A stretch of 64,000 bases of DNA from Streptomyces sp. NBC_00237 (lineage in GTDB: Bacteria > Actinomycetota > Actinomycetes > Streptomycetales > Streptomycetaceae), in assembly GCF_026342435.1 (NCBI RefSeq), contig NZ_JAPEMT010000002.1:372001-436000 (forward strand), given 5' to 3'. The position numbers and the translations under genes were made by a program. This document shows positions 17,301 to 24,661 of this stretch, one piece after another; position 1 is the first letter of the stretch, and every line of letters begins with the position of its first letter. A model generated the notes under the pieces. That model was not told the origin of the DNA. It saw only the letters and a list, made by a program, of their open reading frames with translations, and did not search any database.

Positions 17301-17641
17301 CGGGTCAACTCCGCGTCGGCCAGCCGGAAGGGCAGCTCCGCCTCCTCCAGCACCTCGAAGAACGCCGTGATCACCAGCACCGCGTGCGCCGCTGCGATCT
17401 GCTCCGTGCGGTCCGCCCGCTCCGCAGACCCGAGCCGGTCCCGCAGCCCCGTCGTCACGTCCCGCCCGATCCGCAGCACCCGCCCCTGCGCCCCGAACAG
17501 CCCGAGCACCGCATCGCTCGCCCCGCCCGTGGCGGCGTTCAGCGCACCGCCCACCACTCGGTCCGCCGCCGCCAGGGCCTCGCTGTCGCCGCCCAGGATC
17601 GCCACCGCGTCCCGGTAACTCAGAAGTCGTCGCCCGCGCAT
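14342..17641 (-). CDS. Large NACHT-domain NTPase (bNACHT-like)
   Basis: A 1099-residue STAND NTPase. The Walker A motif is GQPGAGKS (about 344-351, Lys350). The Walker B region LLFDGFDEL (Asp417, Asp420-Glu421) is the tandem-acid form typical of NACHT domains. The N-terminal 330 residues are helical (SYRDAVAILGGDSEALAAADRVVGGALNAATGG; AHAVLVITAFFEVLEEAELPF) and match my memory of the NNH7 class of NACHT N-terminal domains. The rest is a long helical region, perhaps a sensor. Bacterial NACHT proteins include anti-phage NLR-like proteins, so defence is plausible but unproven. It begins 42 bases after the amino acid ABC ATPase gene, so it could be the last gene of that operon. No Shine-Dalgarno sequence at good spacing is visible. 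A regulatory role is the alternative. Confidence 0.85.
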   Translation of the reverse strand: MRGRRLLSYRDAVAILGGDSEALAAADRVVGGALNAATGGASDAVLGLFGAQGRVLRIGRDVTTGLRDRLGSAERADRTEQIAAAHAVLVITAFFEVLEEAELPFRLADAELTRSEQLALAGGSPDAPRFVATLLSAEVPQPGPFRPFEQTLNQLHVWYLDLAEQLKYFLRGLALWDRLDEAARDRTALQLSRLYQRAVQRYRELFARLALEIPEFGFWSGQLEHQATRNEIRRSLAGVESALAGLASVRPLGHAADGLVRGSRAALGRAILSEGQAPSGVRLPSLEEGYVDPDFRVRALPEGGMGPATEDWWADVPVRSDLTEFLAGALTSEMTATVPLLVLGQPGAGKSVLTKMLAARLPAAGYLPVRIVLREVPAEVDVQEQIEYAVRAATGERVSWPELVRSAEGSVPVLLFDGFDELLQATGVNQTDYLARIAKFQQREADQGRPAYAMVTSRTAVADRARCPEGTVAVRLEPFREPHIRRWLSVWNELNAPHFAAQGLRPLSVEVASGYAELASQPLLLLMLALYDANANTLQREAESGEPFGAAELYEELLASFAVREIGKSADALTARQLAEHSERELTRLSLIAFGILNRRRQWITVAELEEDLNALLGRQSTTAADFRAPLNQAEIALGRFFFMQKAQAVQDDRELTTYEFLHATFGEYLVARLAVILLDQLLDQQPPLTIGRAPVDDDLLYALLSYASLASRQMLRFVDARIGRLAPERRERLGELLIDVMEDARTRVEHKYADYRPIPRATAARHGKYEANLMMLTVLVTGGVTAGRLFPAAVDPAGIWPLRVQLYRSALTAQEWTEYALALDVRRTWVGDRRELTVTPLSTEPPEPSPVDPYWVYGHAPTDQRQTDRMAWWRNGSREARHKMVVADVSHDEVLRHALDPFFRHLGGALDTFYGEAEGGYASSVAHDLLEVWLTSHLDQSDAELAVRYERFGGVVSALSGVPVSVADGLAALLYGQLLHDAHRLPAGLVYDLLTSWVEPLVLPAVVLQARTALRRLGVPEPRVRDVADADARANLRTLLSDLLQPSAADNVDIFHSVWEAESDSMSARQFLVSYENSLPPEAAQRLRDLRSRRDGRT

Positions 17642-17683
17642 ACCTCAGATGTACCACGCACCACTGACAGCGGACCCGGCGGT

Positions 17684-18451
17684 CTACAACCTGCCCGCCT
17701 CCACAATCCGCTTCAGGAACTGCCGAGTTCGGTCCTCGCGCGGCGCGCCGAACACCTCCGCCGACGTCCCGCGCTCCAGCACCACTCCCGCGTCCAGGAA
17801 GCACACCTGATCCGCGACCTCCCGCGCGAAGCCCATCTCGTGCGTGGCGATGACCATGGTCATGCCCTCCTCCTTCAGGTCCCGCACCACGCTCAGCACC
17901 TCCCCCACCAGTTCCGGGTCCAGCGCCGCCGTGATCTCGTCGAGCAGCAGCAGCCGAGGGCGTACGGCCAAGGCCCGTACGATCGCCGCCCGCTGCTGCT
18001 GCCCCCCGCTCAGCCGGTCCGGGTACTCCCCCGCCTTCCCGCCGAGCCCCAGCCTCTCCAGCAACTCCCGCGCCCGCTCCTCCGCCTCCTCGCGCGCGAC
18101 CCCGTGCACCCGGCGCGGGGCCAGGGTGATGTTGTCGAGCACCGACATGTGCGGGAAGAGGTTGTACGACTGGAAGACCACGCCGATCCGACGGCGTACC
18201 GCGTCCGCGTCCGTCCGGGGGTCCGTGATGTCCTCGCCGTCGAGGAAGACCGCCCCGTCGTCGATCTCCTCCAGGAGGTTCACGCAGCGCAGCAGGGTCG
18301 ACTTTCCGGACCCCGAAGCCCCGATCAGGGCGGTCACCGTGTGCGCGGGCACCTCCAGGTCCACGTCCCGCAGCACCACCGTCTGCTGGTGCCGCGTCCC
18401 GTACGTCTTGCGCACGGACTCCAGCCGCAGCACAGCGGAGACGTCGCTCAT
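17684..18451 (-). CDS. Polar amino acid ABC transporter ATP-binding protein
   Basis: A 255-residue ATPase of the GlnQ/HisP type. It has Walker A (GASGSGKST), the Q-loop (VVFQSYNLFPHMSVLDNI), the signature LSGGQQQRAAIVRAL, Walker B (LLLLDEITAALDPE) and the switch His (VIATHEMGFAREVADQVCFLDAG). Glu-Ile replaces the more common Glu-Pro after Walker B. The start ATG 18451 overlaps the permease stop by 4 bases. With the permease and lipoprotein it forms an importer for polar amino acids. Confidence 0.94.
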   Translation of the reverse strand: MSDVSAVLRLESVRKTYGTRHQQTVVLRDVDLEVPAHTVTALIGASGSGKSTLLRCVNLLEEIDDGAVFLDGEDITDPRTDADAVRRRIGVVFQSYNLFPHMSVLDNITLAPRRVHGVAREEAEERARELLERLGLGGKAGEYPDRLSGGQQQRAAIVRALAVRPRLLLLDEITAALDPELVGEVLSVVRDLKEEGMTMVIATHEMGFAREVADQVCFLDAGVVLERGTSAEVFGAPREDRTRQFLKRIVEAGRL

Positions 18452-19335
18452 ACCGTTCCTCCCTGGGCGCGCTGCCTGTCCATCCGTGCCGTCACCCAGT
18501 CCGTGAACCGCGTCATCGGGATGGTCAGGGCGACGAAGACGAGCCCCGCCACGATGTACGGGGTGTAGTTGAAGTCGCGGCTCGCGATGATCTGCGCCGC
18601 GTAGACCGCGTCGACCGCGCCCGCGATGGAGACCAGGCCGGTGTCCTTCTGGAGCGAGACGAGGTCGTTCAGCAGCGGGGGGACGACCCGCCGCACCGCC
18701 TGTGGCAGCACCACGTACCGCAGGGTCTTGCGGTGGGAGAGGCCCAGGGACCGTGCCGCCGCCCGCTGCGAGGGGTGGACGGACTCGATGCCCGCCCGGA
18801 AGACCTCCGCGACGTACGCCGCGTACGTGAGGGTCAGCGCGACCCCGCCCAGGATCACCGGGTCGGTGGTGACCCCCGTCAGCCGCAGCGCGGGGACGCC
18901 GAAGACGACGATCAGGAGGTTGATGATCAGCGGCAGCCCCCGGAAGAAGTCCGTGTACGCGGTCGCCAGCGCGCGGAGCGGGAAGAAGGCGGGTCCCCGC
19001 AGGGTGCGGGCCACCGCGAGCAGCATGCCCAGGACCAGCACGGAAGCCCCGCACACCACCAGCAGCCGGAGGTTCAGCCAGAGGCCCTCCATGACCTCAG
19101 GGAACGCCTTCTTCGCGAAGGCGGGGTCGAAGAAGGTCTCGCGGGTCCGCTCCCAGCCGGGCGAGTTGACGACGACCAGGTAGAGGACGGCGGCCGTGAC
19201 CAGGGTGCTGAGCGCGGCGACGGCCGTGGCGCGGCGCGTACGGCCGCGCCGGAAGCGTTCGCGTTCCAGGCGGCGGGCGGAGGGGACGTAGCCGTCGCTC
19301 CGCGCCGCCGCCGACGGCATCTTTTCGAGCGTCAC
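18448..19335 (-). CDS. Polar amino acid ABC transporter permease
   Basis: A 295-residue permease of the HisMQ type. It has about five membrane helices, starting with ATAVAALSTLVTAAVLYLVVV and LWLNLRLLVVCGASVLVLGMLLAVA. The conserved cytoplasmic loop that docks to the ATPase is present (AGIESVHPSQRAAARSLGLSHRKTLRYVVLPQAVRRVVPPLLND). GTG 19335 is chosen because it overlaps the binding-protein stop codon (GTGA); an internal ATG at 19320 has no better ribosome-binding site. A single permease gene implies a homodimer in the membrane. Confidence 0.92.
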   Translation of the reverse strand: MTLEKMPSAAARSDGYVPSARRLERERFRRGRTRRATAVAALSTLVTAAVLYLVVVNSPGWERTRETFFDPAFAKKAFPEVMEGLWLNLRLLVVCGASVLVLGMLLAVARTLRGPAFFPLRALATAYTDFFRGLPLIINLLIVVFGVPALRLTGVTTDPVILGGVALTLTYAAYVAEVFRAGIESVHPSQRAAARSLGLSHRKTLRYVVLPQAVRRVVPPLLNDLVSLQKDTGLVSIAGAVDAVYAAQIIASRDFNYTPYIVAGLVFVALTIPMTRFTDWVTARMDRQRAQGGTV

Positions 19336-20219
19336 TTCAGCACCGGGGCGTCGACCGCGTCCGCCAGCCACTGCTTCTCCAGCTTGGCGAGCGTGCCGTC
19401 CTTGCGGAGGGAGTCGACCGCGCCCGTCACGCACGCCGTCAGGGCGCTCCCCTTGTCGAGTACGAGACCGAACTGCTCGGCCTTGCCCGGGACTTCGGCG
19501 AACTGGCCGACGACGGCTGCTTCCTGGACCTCGGCCCCGGTGATGTAGAAGGCGGTGGGGAGGTCGACGATGATGGCGTCGACCTGGCCGTTCTTCAGGG
19601 CGGCCTTGGCGAAGTCGTTCTTCTGGTAGACGGACGGCTGCTGGGTCGGCTTGATGACCTCGTTGATGACGTCGAGGCTCGTCGTGCCGACCTGGGCGCC
19701 GAGCTTGGCGTCCTTGAGGTCGGCGACCGACGTCGCCTTCGCGGCCTTCGAGGACTTGAGGGCGACGACGGTCTGGCGCACGTCGTAGTAGCCGGAGGAG
19801 AAGTCGACGGCCTTCTTGCGCTGGTCGCTGATGGAGATCTGGTTGAGGTCGAAGTCGAACTTCTTCTCGCCCGGCGCGAAGGCGTTGTTGAAGGCGACGG
19901 TCTGCCAGACGACGTCGTCCTTCTGGTACCCGAGCTTCTCGGCGACGGCGTAGGCGACGGCGGACTCGTAGCCCTGGCCGTTCGACGGGCTGTCGTCCTT
20001 GAACCAGGGTGCGTACGCGGGCTTGTCGGTGCCCACCGTCAGCTTGCCCGCCGTCTCGGTGGCCAGCTTGCCCTGCGGGCAGGCGGCGGCTCCTCCGGCG
20101 GACGACGACGGCGCGGCCTTCGATCCGGGCTCCGGCTGCGGGGCGCACCCGGCGGCGAACGCGGTGGCGAGGACGGCGAAGGCGGCAGTGAGACTGCGGG
20201 CGAGGATGACAGGGCGCAT
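19332..20219 (-). CDS. Amino acid ABC transporter substrate-binding lipoprotein
   Basis: A 295-residue periplasmic-binding-protein family 3 lipoprotein. The signal ends in a lipobox (AFAAGC, Cys at about residue 25). The mature part has LTVGTDKPAYAPWF, AEKLGYQKDDVVW, DFDLNQISISDQRKKAVDFSSGYYDV and SVADLKDAKLGAQVGTTSLDVINE, all typical of glutamine, glutamate or basic amino acid receptors. It is the first gene of the three-gene importer operon and is divergent from the CHAT gene at 20411. The exact ligand cannot be read from the sequence. Confidence 0.92.
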   Translation of the reverse strand: MRPVILARSLTAAFAVLATAFAAGCAPQPEPGSKAAPSSSAGGAAACPQGKLATETAGKLTVGTDKPAYAPWFKDDSPSNGQGYESAVAYAVAEKLGYQKDDVVWQTVAFNNAFAPGEKKFDFDLNQISISDQRKKAVDFSSGYYDVRQTVVALKSSKAAKATSVADLKDAKLGAQVGTTSLDVINEVIKPTQQPSVYQKNDFAKAALKNGQVDAIIVDLPTAFYITGAEVQEAAVVGQFAEVPGKAEQFGLVLDKGSALTACVTGAVDSLRKDGTLAKLEKQWLADAVDAPVLK

Positions 20220-20410
20220 GGCGCCGAGAGTGGCAGTGAGCAGGGACTTTTGTCCACGTCGAATCGGTGTTCGTCCGCATTCTGGAACGTGTTGCGAGAT
20301 GATGAATTCTCCCCGGGGGCGGGCGCGGTCGGGCCGGGGTTTCCGCCGTCGGGGCGCCGGGGATCGGTGCTGAAGGTACGGCCGGGGGCCGCCGGGAGAG
20401 CGGGGATCGG

Positions 20411-23400
20411 GTGCACGAGCACGAGCGGGGCCGTCGACTGGCCGACGGCGAGACCGCGTTGGAGGACTACGAGAGCGGCACGGGCGGCACGGACGCCCTC
20501 GACGAGGCGATCCGGCTGCTGTCGGCAGTGCTCGTCGCGGACCAGGAGGCCGGTCGCACGCAGGACCGGGACCTGTTGGACCTGCTGGCGGGCTGCCACA
20601 GTGCGCGGCACAGGGCGACGGGCGAACTCGACGACCTCGACGCGGCGGTGGGGCTGCTCCAGATCTCGGTCGATCTGACCCGCGCGGCGGAGCCAGGACC
20701 TGAAGAGGCCGAACCGGTAGGCACCGAGCTGGTGGGTACCGGTCCGGACGGGCCCGACGCCCACACCGAGTGGCGGCACACCCTCGCCGATCGTGCGTAC
20801 TGGCTGGCCGAACGCCTGCGGGACCGGTTCGAGCTGACCGGCACGGCGGGCGTTCTCGATGCCGCGTTCGACGCCGCGCGGCTCTCCGTCGCGCACACCG
20901 CCGGGTACGCGGAGGCCGCCGCGCACCACGACGCCCTGGGCGGCATCGCGCTGCTGCGGTACGAACGGGAGGGCGCCGAGGCGGACTTCCTGACGGCCCA
21001 CGAGGCCCAGCGGGAGGCGGTCCTGGCCTCGCCGCCCGAGCGCCGGTGGACGCATCTCCTCAACTTCGGGCACCTCCTGCACGTCCGGCACTCCACCACC
21101 GGGGACCCCGAAGTACTGGACCGGGCCGTGGACATGCTGCGCACGGCCGTGGACCTCGCCCCCGACGACGAGCCCCGGGCGGACCTCGCGCCGGGAGGGC
21201 TCGCGCACGCGCTGTGCCTGCGGTCCGACCTGGCGGGCGCGGCCGAGGACCTGGACGAGGCGGTACGCAACGCCGGGCGCGCCGTGGAGATCGCCGAAGC
21301 CCTTGACTCCCCCGAGCGGGCCGCCCATTGGCGGTGGATCCTGGGCGGCGCGCTGCGTCTGCGGTACGTCAACCGGAGCAGGACCGGAGAGCGGGAGCCC
21401 GATCCGCGCGATCTGGTACGGGCGGCGTGGGTCTTGCGGGATTCCGTCCGGGGCCTGCCCGAAGATGATCCCGAACGGGGCGTACGGCTGCGGGAACTGG
21501 GGATCGTCGAACGCGAGCGGTACCTGGCCGAAGGCCGCCCCGAACTGCTCGGGCAAGCCTTTCGGTTGCAGCGGGAAGCCCTGACGGCGATCCGATCGGG
21601 AACCGACGCGCGCGACCGGGGCGCCGGGGCGGGAAGCCTGGGCGTCGTCTGTTTGCAGCTGTTCGAACGGACCGGTGAACTCGCCCTCCTGGAACAGGGG
21701 TTGGAGCTTCTCCGCGAGGCGGTCCGGACGTTTCCGGCAGACGACCCCGAACAGCCCCGGTGGGCCGGTGCGCTGGCCGTGGCGCATCAGCTGCGGTACG
21801 AGACCCTGGGTGCGCCCGAAGACCTGGACGAGGCGGTGTCCCTCCTCGACCGGACCGTACGGCAGCTGCCGCCCGCGCACCAGGAGCTCCCGCTGCACCG
21901 AGGACGGTTCGGCGAGGCGCTGCTCGCTCGGTACGAACTGCGGGGCGCGGCCGATGACGTGAGGGCGGCGCGGGACCTGCTGGCCCGGGGCGACCGGGTG
22001 CCGGGGCTCGCGGCGGTGCTGCACGCCGAGTACCTGCGCACGCGGCACCACGGAACGCTGGACGAGGCGATCCGGGAGGCCCAGGAGCAGGTGCGCCGCC
22101 TGCCCGCCGGGCACGCGCATCTCCCCGGCGCGCTGAACAACCTCGCCACGTACCTCCTGTCCCGGTACGAGGTGTTCCGGGAACCGCACGACACCGATGC
22201 CGCCGCCGAACGGCTGCGCTTTGCATTGGAGTTGCTCGACGGGTCGCCACTCCCCCGCGCCACCGTGCAGCTCAACCTGGGGCGTGTGGAGCTCGCGCGC
22301 TCGCGCCGGGCAGGTACGGCCGAGCGGGCGGACGCCCTCCTGGAGCGCGCGGTGACCGCCTTCGAGGCGGCGCTCGCGACCCCCGGCATCTCGGTCGAGC
22401 TGGAGTCCCAGGCGCTGGAGCTGCTGGCGCGGACGGTGCGGTTGTCGGCGCAGGACTGGGCGGCGGAACACGGGGGCGTGCTCCCGCCGGGGTCCGGAAC
22501 GCCGGAGGTTCCGCCCGGGGGCGAGACCTCGGTGGTCTCCGTCGGGCGGTCCCACTGGACGCGGCTGGCCGCAGTGGACCAGCGGCTCGCCGCGCACACC
22601 GCGCGACAGGCCGTTCGGCACGGAAGCGCCGCACGGACCGCACTGCTCAGCGAGCGGGCCCTCCTCGTACGGACCCTTCAACAGCTGGTTGCGGCGCGGG
22701 GGTTGGCTCGTGAAGCGCTGCGAGGCCGGATGTGGGAGGTACTGGTGCAGTCCGATCCGCTGGAGGCGACGTACTCGGCGCGCCGCGCCGTGGACGAGGC
22801 GGGGCGGCTCGCGGCCTGGTGCCTGGAGGACGGCGTGCCGGACGAGGCGTTCGCGGCCGTGGAGTCCGGGCGGGCGCTGGCCGTGCACGCGGCGACGGCA
22901 CACGCCACCCTCGGCGCGCTGCTGGAAGAGCGTGGCCTGACCGCGTTGCGCGACGAGTGGGAGCGGGCCGCGGCACCCCGCCGCCCGGCCCGCCGTACCG
23001 ACTCCTCGACCGGTGTCGCCGTTGCCGCCGCGTCGACGGAAGGGGTCGTGCCGGACGACCTGCGGCGGCGTGTGCTGGAGGCCCTGGCCGGTGGGGACAC
23101 CGGAGGGCTCGCCGAGCTGCTGGACGCCCCCGCTCCCGAGCGGGTCGCCGGTCACTGCGGGCGCCTCGGGGCCGACGCGGTCGTGCACCTCCTCCAGGGC
23201 GCTGCGGACGGCTGCGGCTGGGCCTTGGTCCTGCACCGGGACGGGCGCCTGGACACCCTGGAGCTGCCTCGGCTGGTGCGGCGGGACGACGACGCCTTCG
23301 CCCGGTTCGCCGAGGCCCACGACCATGTCGTACGGAGCCCGCAGGACGACGGGGTGCGGCGCGCCTGGCGGGAGCGGCTGCACGAGGTGTGCGACTGGGC

Positions 23401-24655
23401 CTGGTACGCGGCGATGGAGACCGTCACCGCGAACGTGACCCGCTACCGGCACGCGGGGGCGGTGCCCCGAGTGGTGCTCGTGCCGACGGGAGCCCTGGGG
23501 CTCGTCCCGTGGCACGCGGCCCGACGGTGGTCGGAGGGCGGGCGGGGACACCGGTACGCGATCGAGGAGCTGGCGATCAGTTACGCACCGTCCGCGCGGT
23601 CCCTGGAATGGTTCGCCAGGCGCAGCCTGCACCCGCTGGACGGGGGCGGCGTGGTCGTCGTCGACCCGACACGGGACCTGCCGTACGCACGGCAGGAGGC
23701 CGAAGACGCCCATCGGCTGTACTACGCGAAGGGAAGCCGGTTCGGCGCTTCGGGCGGTACGGGAGCTTCAGGCGGTACGGGCGGTACGGGCGGTACGGGC
23801 GCTTCGGGCGGTACGGCCGCGAGTGGGGCCGCCCCGCACCCGAGCTCCCCGGCCGAGCACCCCGCGACTCCGCGCGCGGTCCTCGGCGCGCTGCTCCCGG
23901 CCGCCCGGGAACCGGCCGTCCCGGTCGCGCACTTCGCGTGCCACGCCCTGACCTGCGCACCGTCCACCACCTCGCACCTGCTGCTGGCCAACGGGCAGCG
24001 GCTCAGTGTGGCCATGCTCCTGGAGCGCGTCCGCACGGGCACGCACGCCGGTCCCGGGCCCCTGATCGTGCTGTCCGCGTGCGCGACGGCCGTGCCAGGC
24101 GACGGGTACGACGAGGCGCTGAGCCTGGCGACCGCGTTCTCCGCGCTGGGCGCGGCGGCCGTGGTGGGTTCGCTGTGGGCGGTGGGCGACGCACCGACGT
24201 GCACCCTGATGACGGACTTCCACCACCGGCTCAACACCGACGGGCTGCCGCCCGCCGAGGCACTGCGCGCCGCCCAGCTGTCCGCCCTCGCCCAGGCGCG
24301 GCAGCGCACCGCCGGGGGCGGCGGGGGTGCTCGTGTCCGGGCCGAGGACCCCTGGTCCTGGGCCGCCTTCGTCCACTACGGAATCGGCCATCCCATGCCC
24401 TCAAAGAACCCGGAACACCCCTCCTCCGTCGTCCCGTTCTCGACCTCTCCCGGGGACGGCGCGCACCAGGAAGCACCGACAGGAAGCGACCGGGCCCCCA
24501 TCCTCCCCCGCATGCCCGGCCCCTCCTACGGCGACCACCGCTGGGTCTGCCCCGTCCCCGGCTGCACGGTGGAGACCCTGGGCGACATGAACGCCCCCTA
24601 CGAGGACGACTGCTGCTCCCGCCACCCCGACCACGCCTTCGAACAGCGGGCCTGA
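20411..24655 (+). CDS. Helical-repeat CHAT-domain (caspase-like) protein
   Basis: A 1414-residue protein. Residues 1 to about 900 are TPR-like helical repeats with recurring LDEA and DLDAAVGLL units (LDEAIRLLSAVLVADQEAG; LDRAVDMLRTAVDLAPDD). The CHAT peptidase domain occupies roughly 1000-1345. The His-Cys dyad is present: HFACHA (His1178) and LSACATAVPG (Cys1224), followed by SLATAFSALGAAAVVGSLWAVGD. A Gly/Ser/Thr/Ala low-complexity insert (about 1113-1140) precedes the His. The last 50 residues carry a Cys/His cluster (CPVPGC, then CCSRHPDH) that could bind zinc. CHAT proteases with TPR sensors occur in type III-E CRISPR and next to bacterial gasdermins. GTG 20411 follows a GGGGAT site. A membrane protein gene follows after 6 bases, so the two form an operon. 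The trigger and substrate are unknown. Confidence 0.88.
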   Translation: MHEHERGRRLADGETALEDYESGTGGTDALDEAIRLLSAVLVADQEAGRTQDRDLLDLLAGCHSARHRATGELDDLDAAVGLLQISVDLTRAAEPGPEEAEPVGTELVGTGPDGPDAHTEWRHTLADRAYWLAERLRDRFELTGTAGVLDAAFDAARLSVAHTAGYAEAAAHHDALGGIALLRYEREGAEADFLTAHEAQREAVLASPPERRWTHLLNFGHLLHVRHSTTGDPEVLDRAVDMLRTAVDLAPDDEPRADLAPGGLAHALCLRSDLAGAAEDLDEAVRNAGRAVEIAEALDSPERAAHWRWILGGALRLRYVNRSRTGEREPDPRDLVRAAWVLRDSVRGLPEDDPERGVRLRELGIVERERYLAEGRPELLGQAFRLQREALTAIRSGTDARDRGAGAGSLGVVCLQLFERTGELALLEQGLELLREAVRTFPADDPEQPRWAGALAVAHQLRYETLGAPEDLDEAVSLLDRTVRQLPPAHQELPLHRGRFGEALLARYELRGAADDVRAARDLLARGDRVPGLAAVLHAEYLRTRHHGTLDEAIREAQEQVRRLPAGHAHLPGALNNLATYLLSRYEVFREPHDTDAAAERLRFALELLDGSPLPRATVQLNLGRVELARSRRAGTAERADALLERAVTAFEAALATPGISVELESQALELLARTVRLSAQDWAAEHGGVLPPGSGTPEVPPGGETSVVSVGRSHWTRLAAVDQRLAAHTARQAVRHGSAARTALLSERALLVRTLQQLVAARGLAREALRGRMWEVLVQSDPLEATYSARRAVDEAGRLAAWCLEDGVPDEAFAAVESGRALAVHAATAHATLGALLEERGLTALRDEWERAAAPRRPARRTDSSTGVAVAAASTEGVVPDDLRRRVLEALAGGDTGGLAELLDAPAPERVAGHCGRLGADAVVHLLQGAADGCGWALVLHRDGRLDTLELPRLVRRDDDAFARFAEAHDHVVRSPQDDGVRRAWRERLHEVCDWAWYAAMETVTANVTRYRHAGAVPRVVLVPTGALGLVPWHAARRWSEGGRGHRYAIEELAISYAPSARSLEWFARRSLHPLDGGGVVVVDPTRDLPYARQEAEDAHRLYYAKGSRFGASGGTGASGGTGGTGGTGASGGTAASGAAPHPSSPAEHPATPRAVLGALLPAAREPAVPVAHFACHALTCAPSTTSHLLLANGQRLSVAMLLERVRTGTHAGPGPLIVLSACATAVPGDGYDEALSLATAFSALGAAAVVGSLWAVGDAPTCTLMTDFHHRLNTDGLPPAEALRAAQLSALAQARQRTAGGGGGARVRAEDPWSWAAFVHYGIGHPMPSKNPEHPSSVVPFSTSPGDGAHQEAPTGSDRAPILPRMPGPSYGDHRWVCPVPGCTVETLGDMNAPYEDDCCSRHPDHAFEQRA
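23745..23827 (+). repeat. GGCGGTACG tandem repeat inside the CHAT domain
   Basis: Nine-base units GGCGGTACG and the variant GGCGCTTCG encode a Gly-Thr-Gly-Gly-Ala-Ser stretch inside the CHAT region, about 35 residues before the catalytic His. It is in frame, so its length can vary without destroying the protein, and it probably forms a flexible loop. Confidence 0.85.
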
Positions 24656-24661
24656 GCCGCC

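Noticed and set aside
20039..23713. 1224-codon open frame on the minus strand across the CHAT gene
   Set aside because: It is the antisense shadow of a GC-rich gene. The translation is low-complexity (Pro, Arg, Gly, Gln) without domains, whereas the plus strand gives CHAT and helical-repeat motifs.
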